The translations under genes were made by a program, and so were the position numbers. Under the pieces are notes generated by a model. That model worked only from the letters and a program-made list of their open reading frames with translations, was not told the DNA's origin and made no database searches. Source: Sarcocystis neurona (Eukaryota; Apicomplexa; Conoidasida; Eucoccidiorida; Sarcocystidae). Taken from it: a stretch of 64,000 nucleotides of DNA. Shown here in pieces: positions 26,501-35,700 of the stretch (within the stretch, counting starts at the first letter, position 1; each line of letters begins with the position of its first letter). Location of the stretch: NCBI GenBank assembly GCA_000727475.1, contig KL647325.1:62001-126000 (forward strand). Reading direction: 5' to 3'.

Positions 26501-27208
26501 AGCTGCTGCAGCTGCAAGGGACGGCCTCCCTGTTGATGGGGAACCGACTTGTCCTTCGCAAGTCGAAAATCCTCCTGGTGCTCGAGGACGCGTCGTCCCT
26601 GCTGCTTGAGACTTTGTTGCCGTTGCTGGTGCGCGTGTACAGACCGGTGCTGCCGGTCCTCCATTTGTTGCAGAGGCTGTCTCCGACTGCGCAGCAGCTG
26701 CTGCTGCTGTTTTCCTCGCGGGTGGAGCGGCTGCTGCCTCTGCTGCATGTTCAGATCCTCCTGCTGCTACTACTGCTGCTGCAGCCTGCGACGGTACTAC
26801 TGCTGCTGCTGCAGGTTTGGCTGCCGTTGGGGCTGTTGCTGCCGGTGCTGCTCTGCAGGACGCACCAGTCGTTGCTGCTCCGGAAGAGTAAGTCGCCGGA
26901 GGAGGCGGCGAACGAGAGGGAGACGCAAACCCAGATGCAGAGGGACGCAGTGGTGCAGCTCGCGCTGCTGCTGCTGCCCCTTTCCCCCCGGCGCCGGCAG
27001 CAGCACGCGGGGAGGCATCCCGAGGAGGAGACGAAGAAACGGGTGGTTGCTGCTGTTGCCGAGAAGGTCCGCCTCGACCACTTCCTTCTCCCGCTGCTCC
27101 GGCTCCTGCTGGTGTTGCCTGCTGCTGCTGGATGCGTCTGGTGCTGCTGCTGTTGGAGCCTGCTGCTGCAGCGAGTGCTGCTGCTTTCGGAAGAGGGGCT
27201 CCTGCCAT
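8170..27208 (-). CDS. THO complex subunit 5 (THOC5/FmiP)-like, multi-exon, 3' end unresolved
   Basis: THOC5 belongs to the nuclear THO/TREX complex, which couples transcription to mRNA export. The minus-strand model has exons 27208-24346, 22509-22305, 21850-20896, 18780-18183 and 17471-17097. These joins have GT-AG sites and matching phases. Less certain continuations are 15092-14819, 10617-10476, about 10219-10139, 9887-9572 and about 8560-8170. Family-like parts are a coiled coil of about 60 residues, then ARLLPAPLLHLF...FFYS..ASDSCLSLRI, which parallels the THOC5 LPxPLYVLFxxxxxYxxAxDxxLSVxI signature; then PLRLLFRYNESLDVVLL, like the following beta-rich segment; then LRTRVKEYTALH, like the conserved LKTRVxxRLALH helix. 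The N-terminal ~950 residues are mostly Gln/Ala-rich and unlike animal THOC5. The assignment rests on remembered family motifs and was not searched. The expected PYxWxQ segment was not found and the true C-terminus is unknown. Confidence 0.5.
8850..9540. repeat. CAG-rich block, probably intronic
   Basis: Dense CAG/GCA/AGC on the plus strand opens several plus frames with Gln/Arg/Ala-rich translations. It sits between minus-strand exons ending at 9,572 and starting near 8,560, so it is best read as intron of the minus-strand gene. An unrelated plus-strand exon cannot be excluded. Confidence 0.4.
9572..9887 (-). other. Candidate minus-strand exon with perfect donor
   Basis: The minus frame is hydrophobic and non-repetitive at its end: TWLPLASLLLQEVAKTVN, then VRRFFADGLAANRSETCLA, then LLVAQMEYLK. 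It stops exactly at a consensus donor AAG|GTAAGT at 9,572. The most likely acceptor is the CTCAG before 9,887, entered in phase 2. A second minus frame is also open. It is tentatively placed in the THOC5-like gene by strand and position. I recognise no domain in it. Confidence 0.4.
10139..10219 (-). other. Candidate short exon, charged helix
   Basis: The minus strand has acceptor GCGACAG| followed by EREKRLLEAAEAGAVAGRDR and NPYLSNG, then GTGTAA as donor. An alternative donor four codons earlier (ATCC|GTACCT) would give the phase-2 end needed to join the exon at 9,887. The preceding exon ends in phase 0, as needed here. It is too short for certainty. Confidence 0.3.
10476..10617 (-). other. 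Candidate exon with consensus donor
   Basis: The minus strand has acceptor GTATAG| at 10,618, entered in phase 2, about 47 codons rich in Ser, Gly, Ala and Glu (APTFHLVESPGAGRGQQG... to ...GRALASSLE), and donor GAG|GTGAGT at 10,476 in phase 0. The entry phase matches the phase-2 end of the candidate exon at 14,819. Composition is ordinary for linker regions in this genome. Confidence 0.35.
10630..11570. repeat. TA/TATACA microsatellite spacer
   Basis: Long stretches of TATATACATA, ATACGTATAT and related steps at 10,630-10,910, 10,960-11,040 and 11,250-11,570. A short mixed segment with no coding signal lies between (11,050-11,250). I see no gene. Confidence 0.75.
11943..12387 (-). CDS. Minus-strand ORF ending in a stop; possible 3' exon of unknown gene
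   Basis: From a possible acceptor GTCAGCAG| at 12,387 the minus frame runs 147 codons to TAA at 11,943. It has an Ala-rich start, then a charged natural-looking part (GEKRRHGEAAAEAEGQEWKR, then AKVEPGTPEEGDSQPVETQE), then ASLRQAFVEDADALCCCAVL and RRHQRRLVAYIKVPLNEQ. It could be the last exon of the large minus-strand gene in an alternative model (its entry phase fits), or of a separate gene. It conflicts with exons placed further left. The ending faintly recalls the RNxRCxxAYL region of GINS Psf1, which I regard as too weak to name. Confidence 0.35.
12400..13540. other. Mixed CAG block, no gene model
   Basis: CAG-rich on the plus strand at 12,400-12,770 and 13,040-13,140, with CA and TA microsatellite at 12,780-12,860. 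On the minus strand a short segment at about 13,011-13,055 is bracketed by TTTGCAG and CAT|GTAAGT, and another AG (CTTGCAG) lies near 13,490. The enclosed peptides are too short to judge. Nothing is called. Confidence 0.3.
13540..14690. repeat. TACA/CATA/TACG microsatellite tract
   Basis: About 1.1 kb of nearly pure ACATACAC, GTATACAT and TACGTACA steps, read in every frame as Thr/Tyr/His/Ile strings. This is one of the longest such tracts in the window. No gene. Confidence 0.8.
14819..15092 (-). other. Candidate Ala-run exon, minus strand
   Basis: The plus strand carries a CTG/TTG run at 14,920-14,995. On the minus strand the Gln frame is broken by TAG, while the Ala/Thr/Val frame stays open (EVRAASAAARAGKWKAGT ... 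KYKTAAAVAVVAFREEQQQ). Acceptor TCGCAG| precedes 15,092 and is entered in phase 1, matching the end of the exon at 17,097. The donor is GCAGC|GTAAAG at 14,819; read through, the next codon is TAA. Low complexity limits confidence. Confidence 0.25.
15100..16480. other. CAG-rich region without a resolved gene
   Basis: Dense CAG/GCA triplets on the plus strand open long plus frames (one from about 14,690 to 16,094) that are Ala/Ser/Gln/Arg-rich, with no recognisable segment. Minus frames are Leu/Cys-rich shadows. By position it lies within introns of the minus-strand THOC5-like gene. A plus-strand nested gene is possible but unsupported. Confidence 0.35.
16480..17090. repeat. 27-30 bp minisatellite built on CAG
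   Basis: Imperfect tandem repeats of about 27 bp with the consensus idea GCAACAGCAGCACTTCCTGC plus AGCAGTC, best preserved from about 16,800 to 17,085 (around 10 copies). A related 30-bp variant (AGCACTTCCTGCACCACCAG...) lies at 16,610-16,720. The unit length is a multiple of three, so several frames stay open: plus-strand VATAALPAA repeats and minus-strand CCCDCCRK repeats. It starts just beyond the donor of the minus-strand exon at 17,097, so it is probably intronic. Confidence 0.75.
17097..17471 (-). other. THOC5-like exon: beta-rich segment
   Basis: Acceptor GTGCTGCAG| at 17,472 is entered in phase 1, the phase in which the 18,183 exon leaves. The exon reads LVVSFLRPQ, an Ala/Pro spacer, then CDVTALHDALLLLPILLSLL, GAAAQEKLKEILSAERS, a Ser/Asn linker, and AVFPLRLLFRYNESLDVVLL followed by a hydrophobic stretch to LLDTG. 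Donor ACTG|GTCAGT lies at 17,097. PLRLLFxYNxSLDVVLL corresponds in place and pattern to the THOC5 strand region that follows the LSVxI signature. If the donor is ignored the frame runs into the Cys-rich minisatellite. Confidence 0.5.
18183..18780 (-). other. THOC5-like exon: signature segment
   Basis: Acceptor GTGCCTGCAG| is entered in phase 0, matching the exon ending at 20,896. It begins AEQREEAVVAQAGLLPRKLR, then QLQQVLQELQQL, which completes the coiled coil. A Ser/Gly linker follows, then FPKAARLLPAPLLHLFAPFF and FYSKTASDSCLSLRIL. This last part is the best family match in the gene: THOC5 proteins have a run of about 60 coiled-coil residues followed by LPxPLYVLF and a DxxLSVxI strand at this spacing. 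An Ala/Pro-rich insert and a charged tail (FFEFPEVRRVSLEAP...) follow. Donor GCAC|GTAAAA at 18,183, phase 1. Confidence 0.55.
19430..20790. repeat. Degenerate tandem array with GGCCCACAATA core in TA microsatellite
   Basis: TA-rich DNA carrying a recurring core like TATGGCCCACAATA(C), seen near 19,497, 19,578, 19,636, 19,745, 19,921, 20,044, 20,167, 20,222, 20,314, 20,374, 20,524 and 20,647. Several spacings are about 123 bp and others about 55-60 bp, which suggests an old unit of about 60 bp. It lies in an intron of the minus-strand gene. It has no coding character. Confidence 0.65.
20896..21850 (-). other. THOC5-like exon: coiled-coil region
   Basis: The exon starts after GGTGTAG| (phase 2) and ends ACCCAGCAG|GTGAGT at 20,896 (phase 0); 955 bases. 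It encodes about 318 residues: YTTALLKQRFEEDEQQQEEA, a Gln-rich part, helix-forming VRMQGRTLAMLQQEIEELLS, KQAAFPMPFFKEFLLHMKDE, an Ala/Glu/Gln-rich low-complexity middle, and STAHQLLLSVLQTELFSRLQ followed by AKQQLEVLSKATQQ. The last part continues into the next exon as one coiled coil, the arrangement expected upstream of the THOC5 LPxPLYVLF signature. The split Trp codon (TG|G) is shared with the 22,305 exon. Confidence 0.55.
22305..22509 (-). other. Candidate exon, Gly/Ala-rich linker
   Basis: 205 bases between TTGCTGCAG| (phase 1 entry, matching the exon ending at 24,346) and GAGTG|GTGAGC (phase 2 exit, matching the exon starting at 21,850). It reads GGGESSNSTTSTKPTPAAAA, a Gly/Ala linker, then LSAASGRTTGAAGTGDVVPG and RLRRASE. 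The double phase match is the main reason for placing it in the gene; the sequence itself is low complexity. Confidence 0.4.
22550..24290. other. Intron-like stretch with CAG block and microsatellite
   Basis: CAG-rich on the plus strand at 22,730-23,000 and 23,500-23,690, and TA/CATACA microsatellite at 23,095-23,310 and 24,050-24,290. No exon with credible splice sites was identified on either strand. It lies between two exons of the minus-strand gene. Confidence 0.4.
24662..25430 (-). repeat. 21-bp Gln-coding tandem repeat around the gap
   Basis: On the plus strand the unit is CTGCTCCTGCTGTTGCCGCTG or close to it, encoding seven mainly Gln residues on the minus strand. About four copies precede the gap and six follow it. 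A variant with CTCGTGCCG (His-Glu-Arg in the protein) heads the block on both sides. Confidence 0.85.
24767..25297. other. Assembly gap (531 N)
   Basis: Run of 531 undetermined bases inside the Gln repeat of the minus-strand gene. Its length is a multiple of three and so keeps the frame, but the number may be an estimate. Confidence 0.99.
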
Positions 27209-27259
27209 CGCAGCAGCACCGCAGGCACGCGACAACGCAGTCAAGCCAGTCTACTCACC

Positions 27260-29750
27260 TTCACAAAGAGCACTTGCTTATGCATATATATATGTATACA
27301 CACGGAGACAGAGAGAGAGAGCTGCGCATGCATGTACTGAGCAAAGGGTCCTCACAGTGAGACACACCTACTGAGCGACTGGTCGTGACATGCGTGTAGT
27401 GTACATACACCCCGTGCGACACACACAGACATACACACGCACAAAACACAGTCGTACGTACGCAGGTGTACGTGTATCTACATGTATACACTTCTATCCC
27501 GAGACTTTTCTGTGGCAGACATCTGTCCTCCACGGCATTTTTCAACGTATGTGCCGTGTGGAACCGGCGAGGCACGCGGGGAAATATATGCACGGCATCG
27601 TGAGGGTGAACGGGGATGCTCTCTCATATCCTCTCAGGTGTATGTACACTACAAGTAGAGGAAGCGCTGACGCTCAGTCACTGCGAGGACCCACAGCCAA
27701 GTGCAGCGCTTTACGGATGCGCATGCAAGGACTGGTGTACAACTACTGGACGTGGTGTTGTGATACGGCCGTCCTGCGAGTCCGCGCAGACAGGAGCCGC
27801 TGCTGCCTCTGGCGTATCCGTCGTTGCTTCGAGAAGGCAACGAGTTGCTGTTGCGGTGGTTGCTGCTAAGACGGGTCGAATCGCGTCCCCCGCGCCTCCG
27901 CCTGCTGCTGCTGGTGCTGCTGCTGTCCCGGTTGTTGCTGGGATTGACTGCTGTTGCTGCTGCCACTGCAGTTGCTACTGTCGCCAGGGATGCTGCTGAC
28001 GCAGCTGCTGCCGGCGGGTAGTCGGCTGCGTCGCCGGTGCCTGTCCTGCAAGAAGACGCAGGACCGTCGGAGTTCAGAGTCTTCTGTCTAACAAGAAGTG
28101 GACGCAGCCTAAAAGACTGCGGCGTCCACCCTGCAGGATGGCGCATGCGTGACGCCCACAGCAGCTGCTGCTGTAGCTGCTGCTCAAGAGATGTGCGGCA
28201 GCAGGAGATCAGCAACTGTGAAAACTGGGACGAGGAAAAGAAACGGAGCGTCCGCTAGTGCGGCAGCGTCCTTCTTCGGTCTCTCTAGAGCTGCGCCTTG
28301 TCATGTCACATGCAAAAAGGCGCGGCTGAGACTGCTGCTGTTTCGGCTGCTGGTGCTGCCCCGCTGGCGTGCGCGCGCCTGCAGCTGCGACTGCTGCTGC
28401 GCTGCCTTCCTGCATCCGTTCGGCTGCTGCTACTGTTTGGCGGCTGTGCAGCAGTGGTTGTTGCAGCAGACGCTGTTTGGCGGGAGCAACGCCCGGCTGC
28501 ATGCAACGCGCTGCGCAGCAACACAAAGCCGCAGGAGCAGCAGCAGCCCAGCACCACTCCAACAGCACCACACAGCAAAAGCTGCTGCAGCACGCTACCT
28601 GGTTTTCGTCGCGGCAGGTGACCCCAAACGAACATCGTCGCATCAGCAGTGTAACTCTGCAGCAGCTGCTGCACAGCCCAGCAGCACTTTTTTTTCCGTA
28701 GCGGTCGACGCCGGGGATGAAGGAATGGCTCGGCCTTGTTTTGACAGCAACTTAACGTGCTCTCCGCGCCTGTGTAAAACCTGCTGCCCCGCTGCTGTCG
28801 CGGCTGCTCTTGCTGCTGGTTCTGCTGCTGCGAATTCCTGCCGTCCCGCGGCAGAAGCTGGACGCGGCGCCGCGTTGCAGCCGCAGCACCTTTTTCAAAA
28901 TGCCGCTGCAATAGTATGCAACATATCTTCCGCGGCTCGCTTGCTCCCCAGGCGCCACACTTGTATCTTCAGCAGTGCAGCAGCCGCACAGCTGCCCTGT
29001 CCCCGCGCCAGGTGCAGCAGCGTTAGGAGCAACATTAGAAGCTGCAAGACGTAGCATTCCGCTAGCGGCGGGTACGCTGCAGACGAGGCTGGGAGTTTGC
29101 AGAAGGTGCGGCTGCAGCAGCAGAAGTGGCTCGAGGAACCCCGCACAAGCGGTTGCTGAAGGTCTACCGCAACAGCAGCAGCAGCAGCAGCAATAGCAAT
29201 AGCAACAGCAGAAGCAGCAGGAACGCGCTTCTCCAAGCACAAGAGCAGCAGAACAGGCAGCAGGGAGAGCAGAGCAGGAGCCGAGAGATTGGTCGCCGGT
29301 GGGAGATCAGGAGCCCCCCCTTGTACCGCAGCAAGCGTACCAGCAGCCTGCCAGCAGCAGCACCAGTAGGGGGAAGGGGCACATGCAAGAGCAGCAGCAG
29401 GAGCGCGATCTAAACACGGCGAGACGCAGCAGTCGTACGAGTAGCAATAAAGCTGTTGAGAGAAAGAACAGCAGCAGGAGGAGCAGGGGCCTCAGCATCC
29501 AGGGAACAGCTCCCCCTGAGAACGCAGCGCAGCAGCAGCAACAGCAGGGTTGCTGTGTATGTATGTAGGGTGTGCGCGCGTGTTGCATTAACGGGCGCGG
29601 CAGCAGCATGAGGCGGAGAAGAAAAAAAGCCAGCAACAGCGGCGACGGCCACTGCAGCCCCGTGAGCAGCCGCCGCATCAAAGGCGTAGCACCAGGATTG
29701 GTGGGAGGGGGGTGCTGCCCGTGCCTGCTGCAGCAGGTTACTTCCCTTTG
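27260..29750. other. Unresolved spacer between divergent genes
   Basis: CTG-rich on the plus strand at 27,900-28,030 and 28,320-28,450, CAG-rich at 28,500-29,640. Minus frames of moderate quality exist: about 27,760-28,170, with LEQQLQQQLLWASRMRHPAG and QSFRLRPLLVRQKTLNSDGP; and about 28,895-29,242, with LAECYVLQLLMLLLTLLHLA and LLKIQVWRLGSKRAAEDML. They may be upstream exons of the minus-strand gene or a separate gene. I could not join them with splice sites. Promoters for both flanking genes should lie here; no motif was identified. Confidence 0.3.
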
Positions 29751-32700
29751 ATGCGACAGGTCGTCTTGCTGCCCCGGTGGGAAAAGATGCTGCAACAGCA
29801 GCAGCAGCGTCACAAAGCGCCGCAAGCAGAGGCCCACGAGCGGCAGCAGCAGCACTTTCTCCTTCCCAGTAACGCTGTTGCTCCTGTTTCTTCTGCTGCT
29901 GTAACGCATGCCGGTGGTACTCGTCTTGCGACGCCTGCTCGCGCTGTTGCTGCTGCCGCATCGTCGCCTTTCCTTCCTCCCGCTTCTCTTCCCCCCTTCC
30001 AGCAGCCGCTCCAAATTCCTCTCGACAACGGCGGCAAGCGGCATCTCCTGAAGCAGCAGCAACAGCTGCTGTTTCTGCAGCAACAGGAGCAGCAACCGCC
30101 TCACTCGCAGCCGCAACAGCAACGCCGTTCACCCGCGGAGGTCCTGCAGCAGCAGAACCACGCTGGAAGCGAGGCGCTAGCTGCGGCGCCAGCTTCCGGC
30201 GGTCCAGCGGCTGCTGCTCCTCCGCATGGTGGCCCTCCTCTCCCTGCCGCTGCTGCCTGTCCTCCGCCTGGGAGCAGCAGCAGCAGCAGTGTGTCGACGA
30301 GGCTTCAGGATGTCGGAACAGTGTTTCCTCAGTCCTCCGATACAGCAGCAGCTGCGCAGCTGCAGCAGCGGCTCCTGCAGCACCACCAGGCGCTTATGCA
30401 GCCCTTCAGGAATGCTGCCGCAGCAGCGGTTCTAGGGAGCGGAGCTGCGCTGCAGCAGCAGGAGCGGCTTGCCGGCGCTTCGGAGCAGAAGACTTTCTTC
30501 TACGGGGGGCTGTCTCTTGGTGGTTCGCAGCGGATTCCGTCTCTGGGGGGCGCGGCAGCTGCTGCTTTTCGTGCTGCTGCTGTCAATGCTAGTTCGGCTC
30601 CAAGTGCAGCTACTTCTGCTGTCCCTGTGGCCGTTGCAGCGGGGGGCACGGAATCTGCGCAGCAGCAGCAGCAGCGCAGTCACGACGCTGTTGCAGAGGC
30701 AGCCGGCGATAGCCGGAGCACAGCAGGAGGAGACGCAGGGTCCTCTGTGGGGAGAGGAAGCGGCAGCAGGGGTAGCAGCAGCGTTGGGGGGAATGTGCGT
30801 AAGCGAGCAGGCCCTCGCAGCAGCAGAGGCAGCGGCAGCGGCAGCAGCAGCACCGTATCTAGCAAGAAGAAGCGGCCGGCTGCAGAGCAGCCCGCTGCGG
30901 CGCGGGCGCGAAGTGGGGTCGGCGCTCCGCGTAGTGACGGCGGCGGACAGCAGCCGCACCTAGTGAGCAGCAGCGGCACCAACAGCGGCACCAGCAGCAG
31001 CACCAGCGCCAACAGCAGCAGCGGAGTGCCGCAGCAGCCGTTCATCGCAGAAGGGGAGGTTGTGCCGCAGTCGCAGGCTCGTGCACCGGAGCAGCTGCGC
31101 GTGGAGGGGCGCACCAGTGGCGGCAGCCACTTCGGCAGCGAACTGCTGGCAAAAACAGGAGAGGAGCTGTGGGGAGACAGCACCAGAGAGCAACAGAGGG
31201 GCACTGATGCAGCAGCTGCGGCAGACCACATCGGTGCCCTTGCTACAGCAGTAGGAGGCACTGCCACAGGCGCAGCGTCAGCAGCAGCAGCTGACGGAGA
31301 TACGCACGTCTGGTTCCCGTTTATCAGCAACGCGTTAAAGTGGGGTGCGTCGGAGAATTTCGACTTCGACGTGGTAGCGACGCCGTTGATATCTTCGGGT
31401 GTACGTACACCGCAACAGCAGCAACCAGGTGGGCCTTCGGGGACAGCAGCAATACCAGAAGAAGGTCCAGGTGCAGCGGCGTTTGCGTCTCGAGGAAAAA
31501 CAGCAGATCTCACTGGGCGTCAGCAGCGCGACGTCCACGCAGAGGAACAGAAGGGGCTTCCTGCACCTGCTGCTGCTGACGCGTTGCGCGGGCAGCAGCC
31601 CAGCAGCGGCAACGGACAGGCTGTCTCAGCAGTTGCTGCTGCTGCTGCGGATGCACCCCCCCAGAGCAGCAGCGGAGGGGGACAGGAAGTAGGCGACCTC
31701 TGTGCAGCAGGCGACGCAGGCGCAGGAGGAGGTCAGGACGCTACAGCGACAGCAGCAGAGCCGCAGCAGCAGCCGCACCTGTCGCTGGGGAAGCCCGGGG
31801 CTGTCTGGCCTCAGTCTACTACCTGGCCGTGCTCCTTATCTGCGTCTGATGCCGCCGCTGCTGCAGGTGCTGAAGCGGAGGTCGTAGAGCGGCTACAGCG
31901 GCTGACAGCGAAGCGCCAGGAGCGGCTGCGACGACGGGAGTTTCTCTACGAGATGCGGAGGCTGCAGCGACGTGTACGTGCGTACGAACGAGGAGCCGAC
32001 AGCAGCAGCTTGGGAGAAGCAAGAGAAGACAGCGGAGCAGCAGGAACAGAGGACGGGATGCTGGGTTCAGGAGAAAGCCGAGGCAGCGAGACTGCGGGAT
32101 GGTCGTGGGTAAGAGGTAGCACCGACAGCAGCAGGCTGGGAGGAGAAGCAGCAGGGGAAGGAGGGGACGGACAGGAAGATAAGGAGGTAGAAGAGAATGC
32201 TCCTGCAGAGAAAAATGGAAGGCGCGTGCCGCCTTCGGCTCGTCAAAGCTACGAGAGTATGTTAGGAGCTGCAGATACAGAGCCGTCGGCTCTTGTGCAG
32301 CGACAGCAGCTGCTGGAAGAAGAAGGCGACGGTGAGATATTTCTAGGAGGAGGGGCGGGAGGAGCCGCAGCAGACGCGGAAGCCGACTTCGAAGAAGAGG
32401 AAGAGGAGGAAGAAGAGGACGCAGGGCTGCTGCGAGCGCTGAGCGTCTGCTGCACTGCATTCGTGGAGGGCGTCATCGCATCTGCGGCAGGCTACGCGAT
32501 TAATTTGCAGCGGGGAGAAGGATTGACAGCAGCAGACGACAGTCTTGCCGATGGCGTGGTTGCGGCAGGAGGTGGCTCCGCTGCTGTGGCTGCGGCCGTC
32601 GTTGCTGCTGCTGCTGCTTCTCTGGAAAGCGGGGGGGTCACGCTGGCGCAACTACACCCTGCCCACGTTCGCTTTGCTCTCAAGCGAGTGTGGGGAGAAG

Positions 32701-35700
32701 AGAGAGTGCAGCACCTACTGCAAGGAGCCGCGAAGCAGAAACAGCAGCGGCGGCTTCTGCTGCTGCAGCAGGAGCAGCAGCAGCTGGAGCAGTTGCAGCA
32801 GCGCCTCCCCAAAGATGGCGCAGCCCGCGTTGCTGCTGCCGGGGACGGTGATGCTGCGGCAGCCAGGGGAGAAGAGCCCGCGCAAACGGCACTAGCAGCT
32901 GCTAGAGAGGCAGAAACGCCAAGGGAAGAAACAGCGGCAGCTGCTGCACAGGGAGAGACAGGACTCAGCGAAGGAGGAAGAGAGGGACGAGAAACAGCAA
33001 CAGCAGCAGATTGCAAAAAGGAGGCCGCAGCAGACTCCACCAAAATAGGAGAAGCTGTAGAAGCAACAGCAGAGCGAGAAGAGGCAGATGCAGGTGCCGC
33101 AGGTTCTGAAAGGACGGCCCCAGCAGATGCCGCGAAGAGTGCTGCAGCAACGGAGGACGGCACCGAAGAGAAAGCAGCAGCAGATGAAAAGGCGGGAGAA
33201 GAGGAAGAGGAGGATCTGGCGGTAGCGCTCTTCGGTGGCGAAGGAGAGAAACAGGCGCCCGAGACTACGGAAGAAGCTTCTCGGGCTGCAGCAGCAGCAG
33301 CAGAAGCAGCAGAAGCAGCACCAGAAGCAGCAGAAACAGTAGCTGCTGCTGAAGCAGTGGAAGCCGCAGTGCCGGCGGAGCACGGAGAGCTGACCGAAGC
33401 TGCAGCAGGCAGCGGAGGGCTCGGTGGAAGCCCTGCAATAGAGGAGAAGCGGGAGGAAGCAGAGACGCAGAAGGAGAAGCAGCAGGAGGCGAGTGACAGC
33501 AGCAGCGACAAGAAGGATCCGAGACGCAGCGGGGAGAAAGACAGCAGCAGCAGGGGTAGCGGCGGTTCTTGGTGGTCAGCAGCAGATGCAGCAGCAGCAG
33601 CAGATCGACGCCGATTGCCGGCGCCGCCGCTGCACAGGGTGGTGGTGCTGAAGACGTTCAGGCGCTTCCAGCACCAGCTGCAGCAAGCGCAGCAGCGACA
33701 GCAAGCGCGAGACCGGCTGCGAAGCCGTCGAGAAGAAGGGAAGGAACGAGTCGACGAAAGGAGACACCGCATGGTGGGTGACGGTGGAGACGCGCTGCAG
33801 CAGACGCTGGCACGAGCCAAGCAGCTGGCGATGGAAGCCCGTGCAGCCGCGGCTGCAGCAGCAGCGTCTGAGGATAGCATGCGGCAGATGAAGCACGAGC
33901 AGGAGCGGGAGGCTGAACTGTTCAGGGCGTTTGGGTTTACACTCTCCGAAGAGGAGGAGGATCCGCATGTGGCTGCTGCTGATGCTGCTGCCGCAGCTCG
34001 TGCTGCAGCAGCTGCAGAAGAGTCGGCGAGGGAGCAGCGGCTGCAGGTGCTGCGGCAGCAGCAGCGGGCAACGGACCTGTACGGAGAAGACATTTTGGAT
34101 GTAGAAGAAGTAGACACGGAGTTTCTAGTAGATAGCAACAGCGTATCTGTCTTTCCCGACGACCCCGCAGCAGCAGCAGCCTCTGCAGCAGACGACGCCG
34201 GAGAAGCTTGGTGGGCAGAGGCCGCGGCTGCAGGAGACGCGGAGGAGCAGCAGGACGAAGCCTCTGGAGACGGTGAAGCTCCTTGCTGTACTCCAGGGAG
34301 ACGAATTTACGCAGCGGCAGCAGCAGAGGAGGAGGAGGAACACGTGCCTCGTGCTACTCCTGATGGTGCACCTGCAGCAGCAGGTACGCCAGAAGCAGCA
34401 GACAGCAGGGACGCGTTCGGCTGGCAAGAAGAGGGAGACTTCGAAAAAGGCGCAGCAGCTTGGCTAGCTGATGACCACCTGCGGGACGGTGCTGCGAAGA
34501 AGCAGCAGCAGCAGCACATGCACCAGTCGGAAAAGGCGCAGCAGGAAGAGGTGGACGAGACAGTGCTGCCGGGGCGTTCGGCAGATAGTGGAGAACAGGA
34601 GCTGGATGAAGAAGCTTTCGAAGAAGCGTTTTTTCGAGTTGAGGAGTCGGCCACTGCAGCAGCGGCGTCAGCAGCGGTACCGGCACCCGAAGCAGCAGCG
34701 TTCAACGATGAGGAAGGGGGACCAGCGGCAGCAGCTGGAGAGAGAGAAGCAGCTGCAGGAGGTGCCGAGGTACCAGCAGGAGAAGCTGTTTCGGGAGACG
34801 AGGAGAAACACGAAGAAGAAGCAGAGGAGGAGGAGGAAGATGAGTTATCAAAGGCGCTGCAGGAAGAGCTGCTGCAGAGCTGCTCGCCGGTTGAAGAGGA
34901 AGAAAACTCTTTTCAAGAGGTGGTTGAAACTTCAGTGGAGGAGAACAACTTCGGCTGTCGGCCGTATGCCGTGCAGCAAACGTGCGAGAACTTCTCGGAA
35001 GCAGGGGAGGGTTTCTCGCATCGGCAGGTCCACCGAGCAGAGCAGCAGCAGCAGCAGCAAGAGCAGCAGTGTCAGCAGCAAAAGGAGGAGGCGGCGCGGG
35101 CGGAGGAGAGACTCCTGCGTAACAGAAGCAGTGTCCATGAACAGCAGCAATTAAACGGAGCAGACCTCGACGACGACGACGACGAGTTGGACTCTTCGTT
35201 TTTCGGGCAGTCCTCTGATCGGAGCAGCACAGAGGAGGCTGCTGCTGTGGCTGTTTCTTCTGGAGCTACTCCTGGTAACCTGGCTGCCTGTGAAGATGTA
35301 GCTGCTCGTGCTGTTGACACTCGTGTGGGTGCGGTGGGTGCTCCTGCGTTCGCTGCCGGTGCTGCTACAGGAGCAGAGCAACGGCACCAGGGGGTGCGTC
35401 TGGGAAACGAGGAGGAAGAGGAGGAGGAGGAAGGGAGTGCGTACGCGGACGGCGAGTTTCTCTTTGGGCGCAGCAGCAACTCGGAAGACGAGCTGCTCGA
35501 TGCGGGGGCCGAGAAGCTGACGAAGCGCGGTCCAGGGAGGACCGCTCGTTCAGGAGGAACGAGAGCTGTCGCGGACGCAGAAACACACGACAGCGCAGCG
35601 GAGTCGGAAGCAGCAGCTGCAGCCTGTGCAGCGGCTGCGGCAGCTGCTGCCGCTGTCGGAGAAGAAGACGAAAACGAATTTCTAGAATCCGTCTTCGGTT

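Larger units (their letters stand above)
24346..27208 (-). other. 5' exon of the THOC5-like gene, Gln/Ala-rich, with assembly gap
   Basis: The first in-frame ATG of a long minus frame is at 27,208. The frame is Ala/Pro/Ser-rich, then Gln-rich, with a few ordinary segments: TSLQEIRELLLPPFIASPSL, KPLLLSTWLERQEAQESSNS, ALQRLLLGLATVGAAADALD and SLNAEVRQCVQLRKAVVTRA. Then comes a 7-residue repeat (about QRQQQEQ, 21 bp per unit) interrupted by 531 N, then Gln/Glu/Arg helices and Ala/Ser. The most likely donor is GCGG|GTAGGA at 24,346. A consensus donor AAG|GTGAGT at about 27,258 on the same strand means an upstream exon may exist, so the true start is not certain. Confidence 0.5.

Noticed and set aside
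32492..34138. A 548-codon Ser/Cys-rich minus frame opposite the 2,006-codon gene
   Set aside because: It is the antisense of CAG-rich coding sequence. It has no splice context, and the plus frame is far longer and better organised.
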